Shown: positions 25,619 through 34,830, counted from the stretch's first letter. The stretch is DNA of 64,000 nucleotides from Desmonostoc muscorum LEGE 12446 (GCF_015207005.2 NZ_JADEXS020000001.1:5603001-5667000); one strand, 5' to 3'. The notes: generated by a model not told the origin, from the letters alone. Translations and numbers: made by a program.

Positions 25619-26899
25619 TTAAAATATCGCATAAGTAGCCTTTCCTTGCCGCTTAGCTCGGTACATAGCAGTATCAGCATCCTGTAGCAGGGTTGCAGGT
25701 TCTTCATAGCTACTACAATTCCAAGCAATACCAATGCTAGCTGTAGTATATAATTGATTTCCGTTGAGGCTAAGGGGTAATCTTAAGGAGTCTTGAATAC
25801 GTCTGGCAACATTGATCGCATCAGTCACGTCTTTAATATCTTCCAAAAGAACGGTAAACTCGTCACCACCAAATCGTGCTACAGTATCGCCACTGCGTAA
25901 GCATGACTCTAAACGTCTAGCGATCGCTACTAAGAAATCATCCCCTACTCCATGCCCAAAGCGATCGTTAATCTGTTTAAAGTTATCTAAATCCAAAAAC
26001 AGAACTCCAAAATAATAATCGCTTTTGCGTTTACTACGTTCAATTGCTTGTCTGAGTCGGTCTAAAAATAAAACACGATTTGGTAATGCTGTCAGTCCAT
26101 CATAAAACGCATTGCGGATCAGTTGTGCCTCTGTCTCCTTGCGTTTGGTGATATCTTGAAAAACTAAAACCGCACCAGTAATATTGCCATTTTGATCGCG
26201 GATAGGTGCAACATTATCCCCAATGGGTATTTCTTTGCCATCTTTGGTAATTAGTGTACAGTTTTCCGGTAGATTTAAAACTTCACCTGCTTCGATTACA
26301 TGTGTGGCTAAATTTTCAATTGCTTCTCCTACATCTTTGTCAACTAAGTTCACAACTTCTACTAAGTCTTTACCGAAGGCTTCGCTTTGCTTCCAACCAG
26401 TGATAATTTCTGCTATTGGATTCATCATTTGAATACAACCATTTGCATATGTCACAATCACTGCACGACCCATACTGTTAATAATCGCTGTCAACCTCTG
26501 TTTTTCTTCCTGTAATTTCTTTTCACTCTGATGTTTATACAGAGCCATTTCAATCACCAAATGTAAATCACTTTCAATAAAGGGTTTTAATATATACATA
26601 AAAGGCTCAATTAGCTGATTTTTTTGTAAGATTTTATATTCAGATCTGTCTATGAGATAGACTACAGGCACATGTAAATTATTCTGGATAATGTCTGCTA
26701 GTTGCACACCATTTATTTTCCGATTTAGCCGGATATCAATTAATACTAAATTTGGATGAATTTCTACTACCTTTTGTATTGCCTCTTCACCAGGTTCAGT
26801 TATTTCTGAAACGAAATAGCCTAATTTTTGTAAATTATTTTTGATATTTGAGGCTAGGCTTTTTTCATCCTCAACAACTAGGATTTTGCGGGCGAACAT
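25619..26899 (-). CDS. Response regulator with PAS and GGDEF domains (diguanylate cyclase)
   Basis: The 426-residue protein has a receiver domain (1-125; phosphoacceptor Asp55 in LVLIDIRLN), a short coiled coil (about 120-140), a PAS domain (about 137-255 with GKEIPIGDNVAPIRDQNGN) and a GGDEF domain (about 265-426). The active site is intact, FGGDEF at 343-348, and an RxxD inhibitory site (RSGD, 335-338) stands five residues before it, as in product-inhibited cyclases. It should make c-di-GMP in response to phosphorylation by an unlinked histidine kinase. No EAL domain follows. Confidence 0.9.
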   Translation of the reverse strand: MFARKILVVEDEKSLASNIKNNLQKLGYFVSEITEPGEEAIQKVVEIHPNLVLIDIRLNRKINGVQLADIIQNNLHVPVVYLIDRSEYKILQKNQLIEPFMYILKPFIESDLHLVIEMALYKHQSEKKLQEEKQRLTAIINSMGRAVIVTYANGCIQMMNPIAEIITGWKQSEAFGKDLVEVVNLVDKDVGEAIENLATHVIEAGEVLNLPENCTLITKDGKEIPIGDNVAPIRDQNGNITGAVLVFQDITKRKETEAQLIRNAFYDGLTALPNRVLFLDRLRQAIERSKRKSDYYFGVLFLDLDNFKQINDRFGHGVGDDFLVAIARRLESCLRSGDTVARFGGDEFTVLLEDIKDVTDAINVARRIQDSLRLPLSLNGNQLYTTASIGIAWNCSSYEEPATLLQDADTAMYRAKRQGKATYAIF

Positions 26900-27724
26900 G
26901 TTACGATAGCCTGTTTGCTAAGGTTGAGATTTTGTAGTCACTATCAACTCGATCTAAAATTCGATAATCTTATCATAAACAATCTCTCAGTACCTGGCTA
27001 AATAGCAAACAGCATGTTGTTTACCTGTGATAATTTCAGGACTTACGCAAAATCATGAAAAAACGAACCGCAAAGGACGCAAAGGGTACAAAGAAATAAG
27101 AATTTTAGAGGGTTTTTGCGTAAGTCCTAAATTTCTGTGTTTCCTAAAGGTAATTACTCAATACAGCTAATATCAAGTCATTAATATTCCATGTAAGTTA
27201 CTAGCAATCAAAAATTGAATTTCAGAAATATACAATAATTATTGTCATAAAAATAAAAATCAGTCAGTATAATATTTATCCAAAAAGTAATCAAGAATAA
27301 AATTTAATACAACAGAATTTATAATTCAGAATCCAGAATCCAGAATTGGGAAGTAAAACAGGGTTTATACCAGGCTTTGGGATGAATCGTTGTGTAGTTC
27401 ACTTTCGTTGAAATCTGCTGTAAATTCACAGGATACTCATCTTTAATTTCCTGCTTTTAAAGTGGGGTTAGGGAGGATTAACTTTTAAACAGTCGGGGAT
27501 GAGAATGAGGGTATGAATTATCTAAGACTTAGTTATTTATGAAGAATTTAAAATTGTACTGGCTTTAAACTGGGCTGAAGTTGGTTTTCGGTTTTTGAGA
27601 ACCAGTGCGGGGTGGGGGGAATAAATGGCAGGAAAAATTCTGTTTGTCAGATATTTCCACACTCCAGCTAAACCCCTGTGTTTGCTAGTTTATCGGTCTC
27701 GATCGCCAAAACACGGTTTACGGT
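26900..27724. other. Spacer between diguanylate cyclase and folB
   Basis: Contains a MITE-like element (27038-27128) and a short CAGAATCCAGAATCCAGAAT repeat at about 27327-27350. The remainder is AT-rich to 27.35 kb and then less so, and I find no gene. Confidence 0.55.
27038..27128. mobile_element. MITE-like element, copy 2 (AGGACTTACGCAAAA ends)
   Basis: Complete copy, 91 bp: AGGACTTACGCAAAA at the left end and TTTTTGCGTAAGTCCT at the right end are inverted copies. Its interior matches 20038-20123 almost base for base (AACGAACCGCAAAGGACGCA). Non-coding. Confidence 0.82.
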
Positions 27725-28093
27725 TTAGAGATTAGACTTAGTTTTAGTCACTTCAATGCTAATTGTGCCGCCAAAGTCTGGAATCGGTGCGCTAGGTTTG
27801 CTGAGAATGACTTGGACTTGTGTGATGCGATCGTATTGTTGGAGGATAGAATCTGCGATCGCCATTACCAGTTTCTCCACCAAAGCGAACTTAGAAGTTT
27901 TGACCAGATGTTGTATCAAGCTAATGACGCTGCGATAATCTAAAGTGTCTTCGATGGCGTCAGTCTTAGCCGCTGTGGAGATATCCAACCATAACCTCAC
28001 ATCCACCTCAAACCATTGTCCTAGCACCTGTTCTTCTGGTAGATACCCAGTGTAGCCATAGCAGCGAATTCCTGTTAAATGAATGCAGTCCAT
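27725..28093 (-). CDS. folB: Dihydroneopterin aldolase
   Basis: About 122 residues from MDCIHLTGIRCYGYTGYLPE; an upstream Met nine residues earlier is possible. The family pattern is clear: GYTGYLPEEQVLGQWFEVDV, TLDYRSVISLIQHLV with the conserved Asp-Tyr, the active-site Glu/Lys segment FALVEKLVMAIAD, and the beta-strand PIPDFGGTISIEV. It cleaves 7,8-dihydroneopterin to 6-hydroxymethyl-dihydropterin and glycolaldehyde in folate synthesis. It is divergent from menD; no other folate genes are adjacent. Confidence 0.9.
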   Translation of the reverse strand: MDCIHLTGIRCYGYTGYLPEEQVLGQWFEVDVRLWLDISTAAKTDAIEDTLDYRSVISLIQHLVKTSKFALVEKLVMAIADSILQQYDRITQVQVILSKPSAPIPDFGGTISIEVTKTKSNL

Positions 28094-28407
28094 AAAAGTT
28101 TGAGAGCAAATTGTGTGCATTTTCTAGAAAGTGTAGTCACTGGGTTGCGATCTTTGGCAAAGTTGAATCAACTGGCGTCAAGCTAGTCTGTCTGGAAATT
28201 TTCTTGCCAACAAACTCGCGTGGCGGTGTCGGTTTCCATCCCCGTATTTGTGAGGAAAAGCTCGCAACCTACTTTTGGGGAAAGCTGCTTTTGAACCTCC
28301 AAGGGTCAAAAACCGAGCCTCGGACTTTTCCTTGTCCAACTTTCCCAGACGGATTTTAAATTGAATTCCCCTAAAGAAAATCTAAAATTTAAGATTGTTT
28401 TATAGCT

Positions 28408-30231
28408 ATGTTTGATTTAATGCCGATCGCCTTTAAAAATGTTAATCAACTTTGGGCTTATATCTTAACAGAGACGCTCAAGCAGCTGGGATTGACTTGT
28501 GCTATCATTTGTCCTGGTTCACGCTCTACACCTTTAGCAGTGGCCTTTGCCCAACAAGCACCAGAAATTGAAGCCATTTCCGTGCTTGATGAACGCTCCG
28601 CCGCCTTTTTTGCCTTAGGACAAGCTAAAGCAACCGGACGCCCTGTAGTAGTTCTTTGCACCTCTGGTACAGCAGGAGCGAACTTTTATCCAGCGGTAAT
28701 CGAAGCCTCATATAGCCGCGTACCACTGTTAGTATTAACCACCGATAGACCACCAGAATTGCGAGATTGCCACTCTGGGCAAACCATAGACCAGTTGAGA
28801 TTATATGGCAACTACCCAAATTGGCAAGGCGAGTTAGCCTTACCCGCCGCTGATATGGGAATGTTAGCTTATTTGCGGCAAATGGTAATTCATAGCTGGG
28901 AAACAACGCAAATCCCAACGATTGGCCCAGTACATTTGAATATTCCCTTTCGCGATCCTTTAGCGCCTGTTCCCGATGGAAGTGACTTGAGTTTTTTACA
29001 GTCCCAGTTCGACCCAGAAGACTTCTTTGCAGGAATCGCAAACACTACCCCACTCCCCACTCCCCATTCCCTACTCCCCATTCCCCAAGAATGGAAACAA
29101 TGCGATCGCGGCATTATTATCGCAGGTGTAGCCCAACCACAGCAACCACAGGAATATTGTAAGGCGATCGCCCGACTTTCCCAAACTCTCAAATGGCCTG
29201 TTTTAGCAGAGGGACTTTCGCCACTGAGAAATTATGCCCAACTCAACCCCTATTTAATTTCCACCTATGACTTGATTTTGCGAAATCATCAACTAGCCAA
29301 GCAGCTAGCACCCAAAATGGTGATTCAGATAGGAGAAATGCCCACTAGTAAAGAACTGCGTACCTGGATAGATGCAACCCAACCCCGACGCTGGGTAATT
29401 GACAACAGCAACCAAAACCTCGACCCTTTGCACGGGAGGACGACGCATTTGCGGATGAGGGTAGAGCAGCTTTTTTGGGGAGATGAGGGAGTTGGGGGAG
29501 ATGGGGGAGTTGGGGGAGATGAGGAAGAAAATACTTCTTTATCCCCCTCATCCCCCTCATCCCCCCCCAACTATCTCCGCCAGTGGTGTGCAGCGGAAAC
29601 GCAAGTTAGGACAGCTGTTGACCAAACTATGGGGGATATGGAGGAATTATTTGAGGGTAAAGCAGCTTGGTTAATTTCTCAGACGCTACCGCCAGGAACG
29701 CCGCTGTTTATTGCTAATAGTATGCCCGTGCGGGATGTGGAGTACTTTTGGAAACCGAATAATTTGGGAGTGCGATCGTATTTTAACCGGGGTGCAAATG
29801 GCATTGACGGCACATTATCTACAGCTTTAGGAATTGCCCATCGCCAGCAAAGTAGTGTGATGTTAACAGGAGATTTAGCTTTGTTGCATGACACCAATGG
29901 TTTTTTAATCCGCAATAAATTTGTGGGACATCTGACAATTGTGTTAATCAATAACAATGGCGGTGGAATTTTTGAAATGTTACCCATTGCCAAATTTGAC
30001 CCACCATTTGAAGAGTTTTTCGGCACTCCCCAGGATATTGATTTTGCTCAGTTGTGTACTACTTATAATGTGCAGCATGAGTTAATTACTTCTTGGGAAC
30101 AGTTGCAGCAAAGATTAAACCCGCTACCAACTACAGGGATTCGGGTTTTGGAGTTGCAGACAAATCGCAAAGCTGATGCTAGGTGGCGACAAGAGAATTT
30201 AAGTAAGTTTGCCGCAGATATTGAAATTTAG
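28408..30231 (+). CDS. menD: SEPHCHC synthase MenD (phylloquinone pathway) with repeat-derived insertions
   Basis: The 607-residue ThDP-dependent enzyme joins 2-oxoglutarate and isochorismate on the route to phylloquinone. Landmarks: IICPGSRSTPLAVA (about 34-47), the activating Glu62 in LDERSAAFFALG, TSGTAGANFYPAVIEA, TTDRPPELRDCHSGQ, the cofactor segment TGDLALLHDTNGF and NNNGGGIFEML. Two stretches look foreign: residues about 212-227 (TTPLPTPHSLLPIPQ), encoded by CCCCACT/CCCCATT heptamers, and about 355-388, a Gly/Asp/Ser/Pro block encoded by GGGGGAGATG/CCCCCTCAT repeats. Both lie in the central domain between catalytic segments, so activity may survive. The frame is intact. The divergent neighbour is folB. 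Confidence 0.93.
   Translation: MFDLMPIAFKNVNQLWAYILTETLKQLGLTCAIICPGSRSTPLAVAFAQQAPEIEAISVLDERSAAFFALGQAKATGRPVVVLCTSGTAGANFYPAVIEASYSRVPLLVLTTDRPPELRDCHSGQTIDQLRLYGNYPNWQGELALPAADMGMLAYLRQMVIHSWETTQIPTIGPVHLNIPFRDPLAPVPDGSDLSFLQSQFDPEDFFAGIANTTPLPTPHSLLPIPQEWKQCDRGIIIAGVAQPQQPQEYCKAIARLSQTLKWPVLAEGLSPLRNYAQLNPYLISTYDLILRNHQLAKQLAPKMVIQIGEMPTSKELRTWIDATQPRRWVIDNSNQNLDPLHGRTTHLRMRVEQLFWGDEGVGGDGGVGGDEEENTSLSPSSPSSPPNYLRQWCAAETQVRTAVDQTMGDMEELFEGKAAWLISQTLPPGTPLFIANSMPVRDVEYFWKPNNLGVRSYFNRGANGIDGTLSTALGIAHRQQSSVMLTGDLALLHDTNGFLIRNKFVGHLTIVLINNNGGGIFEMLPIAKFDPPFEEFFGTPQDIDFAQLCTTYNVQHELITSWEQLQQRLNPLPTTGIRVLELQTNRKADARWRQENLSKFAADIEI
29041..29095 (+). repeat. Heptamer array (CCCCACT/CCCCATT) inside menD
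   Basis: A run of CCCCACTCCCCACTCCCCAT type units, the same as in many spacers here, lies in frame within menD and encodes residues about 212-227. Confidence 0.85.
29459..29572 (+). repeat. GGGGGAGATG / CCCCCTCAT repeats inside menD
   Basis: Repeats of GGAGTTGGGGGAGATG in the first half and ATCCCCCTCATCCCCCTCAT in the second half give an inverted, low-complexity block. It is translated as GDEGVGGDGGVGGDEEE and then SLSPSSPSSPP. Confidence 0.85.
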
Positions 30232-30460
30232 CTATTTTATATAAATAATGCTGAAGAACAGATGAAATATACCAATTAGATGAAAAGCTTGTGCAATAAA
30301 GTTCAGATTTATTTAGTAGCAGTGTTTCAATCTATCGTACTGATTGGAAGCATTGCTTAATTGTAGGTTAAACAAATTAATTTGCTGAAATTTGTTGAGT
30401 AGTATTTACTATTTTGCGTATTACGCTAAAGTAGTATACATTCAGAATACTTTTTCAAAT

Positions 30461-31273
30461 ATGACAAATGAACTGCATCTTTATTTTGATGACTCTGGCA
30501 GCCGTAATCCCGATTCAGAAGCAATAACACGCCGTGATGGGATAGATTGCTTTGCTTTGGGTGGAATCTTAGTACAGGAAGAAGATATAAAACAAATTAT
30601 AATAAAACATCAAGAATTCTGTAATAAATGGAATGTTACTGAACCATTGCATTCTACGAAAATTCGTTCTCGGCAGAAAGCTTTCGCCTGGTTAGGCAAG
30701 GAAGATAATAAACAGAAATCCCAAGAGTTTTTAAGCGACTTAGAAATGCTTATGCTAGATTTACCGTTTACTATAATTGCATGTGCTATCCATCGACCAG
30801 GTTACATGGCTCGTTATAAAAATAAGTACAAAAATGATATTTGGATGATGTGTAAAACTGCCTTCACCATCTTAGCTGAAAGGTCAGTAAAATATGCAAT
30901 TTCCAAAGAACGCAAGCTACGCATTTTTTTTGAAGAAAGTGGGAAAGATGCGGATAGAGCAATTCTAAAATATGCGAAAGAACTTAAAACTGAAGGAATG
31001 TATTTTGATCCACATAGTTCAGCAGCTTATATGGGACTGACAGCAGATACATTTCAAATAAATTGGTTAGGAGAACCACAGCGTATAACTAAGAAATCAC
31101 CAATGATACAGCTTGCGGATCTAGTTTTGTATCCAATAATTAAGGGACGTTATGATTCAAGCTACCGAACTTATGAGTCTCTTAAAAGTAAGTCAAAACT
31201 CATTGATTGCGTATTAGATCCCGATAAAATACCTCAGATGGGTATAAAATATAGCTGTTTTGACGACATATAA
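30461..31273 (+). CDS. DUF3800 domain-containing protein
   Basis: From ATG 30461 the product has 270 residues and begins MTNELHLYFDDSGSRNPDSE. The DDSG near the N-terminus, the helix LHSTKIRSRQKAFAWLG and the late SPMIQLADLVLYPIIKGRYD are hallmarks of DUF3800 (acidic residues in D-S-G and QxADL form an RNase H-like metal site). The family is frequent in mobile and defence-associated regions and has no demonstrated general function. AT content is above that of menD and menB. A hairpin terminator follows directly. I treat it as an accessory gene placed between menD and menB. Confidence 0.82.
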   Translation: MTNELHLYFDDSGSRNPDSEAITRRDGIDCFALGGILVQEEDIKQIIIKHQEFCNKWNVTEPLHSTKIRSRQKAFAWLGKEDNKQKSQEFLSDLEMLMLDLPFTIIACAIHRPGYMARYKNKYKNDIWMMCKTAFTILAERSVKYAISKERKLRIFFEESGKDADRAILKYAKELKTEGMYFDPHSSAAYMGLTADTFQINWLGEPQRITKKSPMIQLADLVLYPIIKGRYDSSYRTYESLKSKSKLIDCVLDPDKIPQMGIKYSCFDDI

Positions 31274-31276
31274 AAC

Positions 31277-31305
31277 TAAAGACTCGGAATTTATCCGAGT
31301 CTTTA
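31277..31305 (+). terminator. Hairpin terminator after DUF3800 gene
   Basis: A 12-bp stem (TAAAGACTCGGA with TCCGAGTCTTTA) and a 5-nt loop starting 3 bp after the stop codon. The downstream sequence AAATTTCG has only a short T run. Confidence 0.65.
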
Positions 31306-31506
31306 AAATTTCGGCTTTCATACGAAAACCCCGGGGCGTTGCCCAATAGATAAACTATAAGGCCATTTAAAATTAAGTACAAGCTTCAATAGTCTTGTTT
31401 ATTAAAACTTTAAACTTTACTTCAGGTTGTATTTGAATAGATAACCCTTTTGCATTCTCGTTTACGCCTACTCTTTGAGAAACCAATGCGCTTCGAGCAA
31501 TGAAAT

Positions 31507-32355
31507 TTACTCCCTGACTCCAGCTTGTAACCACCCTTCCAAATCCGCAAGAGTAGAAAAATCCAACAAAGCATCACCTAAAGCTTCCAACTGTTCCACC
31601 GATAAGCCTTGAATCTGGGACATAAGCGCATCAGAAATATTACCCACGCGCCGATTTAATAGTCGTAAAACGATCGCTCTTTCTCCTTCAACCTTTCCTT
31701 CCTCTCGTCCTTGTTCCTTCGCTTCCACAATAGCCCGTGGTTCTTCCAAATTAAGTCCTAACATCTCTTCAATCTCCTCTCGACTCAAGGTAGAAAACTT
31801 GTAGACGATAATCGTCGTCACTAAATCAATTATCGCTTGCTCCGATTGCTGCCGTGCTTGTTCCAGCAAAAACCGCGCCCCTTCCACTGCTTCTGCTTCA
31901 GCAGTAACATTTGTCAGCAACATCAAACCCAATCCCAAAGGTTGTTGTCGTAAATCCCCCAACTCATCGAGATAAACCCGCCTAACTTGTCCACTCTCCA
32001 ACAAAGCGCGATGAATCATTAAATTTGATGGTTCCAGACTGCGAGAAGGAAAAATCACCACTCCAAACCAGTCATCGTAACGAATTGAATGGCGATAGAG
32101 AAACAAAAACAATTCGCTAAAGAAGCGGTGATATAAATCTTCGTCCTTCTGAAACTGGACTTCAGCAAAAAAGACGGTTTTAGAAACTGCATTGGCGGGA
32201 GGTAGAAACACTCCATCAATCCGAAACGCCGTTTCTTTAACCTCAACCGATTCAAACTGGTAGTCTGCTGCTTCTGGGGGTGGTTGGTCTACCAACTCAA
32301 ACAGCAATCCTGGAAATTGCTTGAACAATTTGTAGAAGATGGAGTCACGCCGCAT
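31507..32355 (-). CDS. Rpn/DUF2887-type PD-(D/E)XK nuclease-like protein with DUF4351 tail
   Basis: The 282-residue protein begins MRRDSIFYKLFKQFPGLLFE, the usual start of DUF2887 proteins in cyanobacteria. Motifs ETAFRIDGVFLPP and VFFAEVQFQKDEDLYHRFF supply the D...ExQ core of the PD-(D/E)XK nuclease fold seen in Rpn-type recombination-promoting proteins. The C-terminus (EGERAIVLRLLNRRVGNISD...LEALGDALLDFSTLADLEGWL) is a DUF4351 segment. These genes are multi-copy in Nostoc genomes and are often linked to mobility; nuclease activity is an inference. It is convergent with the DUF3800 gene and divergent from menB. Confidence 0.82.
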   Translation of the reverse strand: MRRDSIFYKLFKQFPGLLFELVDQPPPEAADYQFESVEVKETAFRIDGVFLPPANAVSKTVFFAEVQFQKDEDLYHRFFSELFLFLYRHSIRYDDWFGVVIFPSRSLEPSNLMIHRALLESGQVRRVYLDELGDLRQQPLGLGLMLLTNVTAEAEAVEGARFLLEQARQQSEQAIIDLVTTIIVYKFSTLSREEIEEMLGLNLEEPRAIVEAKEQGREEGKVEGERAIVLRLLNRRVGNISDALMSQIQGLSVEQLEALGDALLDFSTLADLEGWLQAGVRE

Positions 32356-32492
32356 TGTGATTGCTAATCAATTACCAGCCCTGATTGTAAAGCTTGAGAC
32401 ATTAATCTTAGCGTAGGCGTAGCCCACCGCAGGTATCGCAACACCCCACGTCCGCGATAAAATTCTCAAGCACAACAGCGCACTTCATACCA

Positions 32493-33326
32493 ATGCAAAT
32501 TAACTGGCAAACTGCCAAATCCTACGAAGATATCCTGTATCAAAAAACCGATGGCATTGCGAAAATCACCATCAACCGCCCCCACAAACGCAATGCTTTT
32601 CGTCCCAAGACTGTCTTTGAACTTTACGATGCTTTCTGTGATGCGCGTGAAGATACTACTATTGGTGTTGTTCTATTTACTGGTTACGGCCCACACACTG
32701 ATGGTAAATATGCCTTCTGTGCTGGTGGCGACCAAAGCGTGCGGGGACATGCTGGTTATGTAGATGATACTGGCATCCCCCGGTTGAATGTGCTGGATTT
32801 GCAACGCTTGATTCGTTCCATGCCGAAAGTAGTGATTGCTTTGGTAGCTGGATATGCGATCGGTGGTGGACATGTCCTACACTTGATTTGCGACCTCACC
32901 ATCGCGGCTGATAACGCCATTTTCGGACAGACTGGACCGAAAGTCGGTAGTTTTGATGGTGGTTTTGGCGCTAGCTATCTTGCCCGCGTTGTAGGGCAAA
33001 AAAAAGCACGCGAAATTTGGTTTCTCTGCCGTCAATATGATGCCCAACAAGCCCTAGAAATGGGCTTAATTAATTGCATCGTCCCAATCGAACAACTAGA
33101 AGCCGAAGGTATTCAGTGGGCGCAAGAGATTTTAGAAAAAAGTCCGATCGCCATTCGGTGTCTCAAAGCAGCATTCAACGCTGATTGTGACGGACAAGCT
33201 GGTTTACAAGAACTCGCTGGCAATGCCACCCTACTGTATTACATGACAGAAGAAGGGTCTGAGGGCAAACAAGCGTTCCTCGAAAAACGCCCACCAGATT
33301 TTCGCTCTTTTCCTTGGTTACCCTAA
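32493..33326 (+). CDS. menB: 1,4-dihydroxy-2-naphthoyl-CoA synthase
   Basis: The 277-residue crotonase-fold enzyme closes the second ring of the naphthoquinone in phylloquinone synthesis. It shows [20 protein letters not shown], the oxyanion/active-site loop [46 protein letters not shown] and the C-terminal [14 protein letters not shown] that is specific to MenB. Length is as usual. The start ATG at 32493 gives [20 protein letters not shown], the family N-terminus. It is followed by a clear terminator. Confidence 0.96.
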   Translation: MQINWQTAKSYEDILYQKTDGIAKITINRPHKRNAFRPKTVFELYDAFCDAREDTTIGVVLFTGYGPHTDGKYAFCAGGDQSVRGHAGYVDDTGIPRLNVLDLQRLIRSMPKVVIALVAGYAIGGGHVLHLICDLTIAADNAIFGQTGPKVGSFDGGFGASYLARVVGQKKAREIWFLCRQYDAQQALEMGLINCIVPIEQLEAEGIQWAQEILEKSPIAIRCLKAAFNADCDGQAGLQELAGNATLLYYMTEEGSEGKQAFLEKRPPDFRSFPWLP

Positions 33327-33334
33327 AATTGCAA

Positions 33335-33363
33335 AAATCGCACCTTCCTAAAGGGTGCGATTT
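33335..33363 (+). terminator. Rho-independent terminator after menB
   Basis: A 10-bp perfect stem (AAATCGCACC with GGTGCGATTT), loop of 9 nt, starting 8 bp after the menB stop codon. Confidence 0.75.
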
Positions 33364-33453
33364 CTGTAGATGTCAACGTTTACAGCACTAAAAATCTTAA
33401 AAACAAATCTTATTTTAAGCAGACTACGAACTCAGTCCAGTAATAATGAGTGA

Positions 33454-33768
33454 CTAAATAAGCACAGTTTTAGTCTTAGCCTCTTGGGAAGTAGAGACAG
33501 TTGTTTCCTCTACAAGAGCAAGAGCAGCATTGTCTAAATCTGAAACTAGCGATTGACAAGAAGTTAAAACTGGTTTTGCATCTGGCAAACCCCAAGCATC
33601 TTCCAAAGTTTCCCAAGAAGGTGCAAAAGGTGGGATCGCCAAAGAGCAAGCCTTCCAGCTTGCTTGAACTGGCGCTCCCAATTGCTGACACATTCCGCCA
33701 CGGCGACCCTCTGGCTGGTAATGACGGCAATATTTACAGGCAGATGCTAAAAATTTAATAGGTTTCAT
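33454..33768 (-). CDS. Conserved cyanobacterial protein with a four-cysteine N-terminal motif
   Basis: The 104-residue protein begins MKPIKFLASACKYCRHYQPE and continues GRRGGMCQQLGAPVQASWKA, then CSLAIPPF. Four cysteines (residues 11, 14, 27 and 42) in the first 45 positions could bind Zn or an iron-sulfur cluster. The second half is acidic and probably disordered. I recognise the N-terminal block as conserved in filamentous cyanobacteria but not its function. It converges with menB and is followed on its upstream side by a 0.5-kb AT-rich spacer. Confidence 0.65.
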   Translation of the reverse strand: MKPIKFLASACKYCRHYQPEGRRGGMCQQLGAPVQASWKACSLAIPPFAPSWETLEDAWGLPDAKPVLTSCQSLVSDLDNAALALVEETTVSTSQEAKTKTVLI

Positions 33769-34287
33769 TTGGGTTCATCGTTAGTGCCGTTTCGGCTGAA
33801 TTTCACCCTTATATTTTGCTTCTATATATAAAGAGGGAGGAAAGCCAAAAAGTCATTATTTGCTCTAGGTTTCAGCGATCCCGATGAAAAAATAAATTTT
33901 AGGATATTTTTATATTCTTGTTATATTTTTCAATGTTCTTTAGAGTGGATACCTATAGATTTTGGCTAAAACTTATTAGGGATCAAGATTAAAAGGGAAG
34001 CTTTTGATTTATCTGGTGTTTTAACTTCCTCCTTAAGGATAGCTTAAGGCACATAATTAGAGATCAATGGTCTGGATTTGTATCACACTCCCGATATTTT
34101 ACTGCTAAAATATGCTTTTTCTCAAGAATTACAACTGTTGTATGTGGTTGCAGCAAGTTACTTTAGGATATTTTTTGCTTTTCCATAAATAAATTTAGTT
34201 GCTCTGTCTGTAATTCTGCGGAGAAATTTAATTTCTCCAGACCTCTACACTGAAGCTCCCCGGCTTAGTCGTCAGGATTGGCTGGCT
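33769..34287. other. AT-rich spacer between the Cys-motif gene and the dciA-like gene
   Basis: No frame of substance. A small hairpin (GGAGAAAT with ATTTCTCC) lies at 34220-34238 and may terminate the dciA-like gene, whose stop codon is 50 bp away. Otherwise nothing seen. Confidence 0.5.
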
Positions 34288-34830
34288 TCAAAATTGCTTA
34301 GCAGCACAGACAGAACAAACTGCCCAGCGCTGGAGTTCGCCGGGTGGGGTGGGGGATTGACATTGGGGACAAAGGGGTAAGCCATGCGATCGCGCTTGCA
34401 CGATCTTAGTCCAGTGCCCAAAAGCAGCATTCGCATCTTGAATACTGGGTGTATTCTCAGGACGGCTAAGGCGATCGCCAACGTAACTGGGATGCTCATG
34501 GGACAAAATTGTTTGTTGCTGTTTTGTCTCCACAGCTGAATGCTGCCAACCAGCAGTCGAGAAGCGAATATCAACCAAAGGCGTTGGCAGCTTTTTATTC
34601 AACTTTAAAAGCAGAGACGTGCGACCAAAAGTCAGGTTTTGCGCCCAAGCTGCACTCGAAGTTGCTACCCACAAAACATCACGCTGAATCGACAATGGTC
34701 GAGTATGTGCCGCAACCACAGAACCAACAACCTCTGGCCAACACTTGGTCAAGCGTTGAAATGGTTGCTCCTGCCATTTAGCCTGCTTTTCTAGAATGCC
34801 TAAAATATCATTAACTGATTTCAACGACAT
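34288..34830 (-). CDS. DciA-like (DUF721) protein with C-terminal zinc ribbon
   Basis: The 180-residue protein has an N-terminal DUF721 domain (about 1-100): SLKSVNDILGILEKQAKWQE, CWPEVVGSVVAAHTRPLSIQ and RDVLWVATSSAAWAQNLTFG. This is the KH-like fold of DciA, the helicase operator that loads DnaB in bacteria lacking DnaC. The C-terminal end carries CPQCQSPTPPGELQRWAVCSVC, a CxxC...CxxC zinc ribbon, joined by a variable linker with several Pro/Ser residues. The zinc ribbon is a cyanobacterial feature as far as I remember. It is divergent from the SPOR-like gene. Confidence 0.8.
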   Translation of the reverse strand: MSLKSVNDILGILEKQAKWQEQPFQRLTKCWPEVVGSVVAAHTRPLSIQRDVLWVATSSAAWAQNLTFGRTSLLLKLNKKLPTPLVDIRFSTAGWQHSAVETKQQQTILSHEHPSYVGDRLSRPENTPSIQDANAAFGHWTKIVQARSHGLPLCPQCQSPTPPGELQRWAVCSVCAAKQF

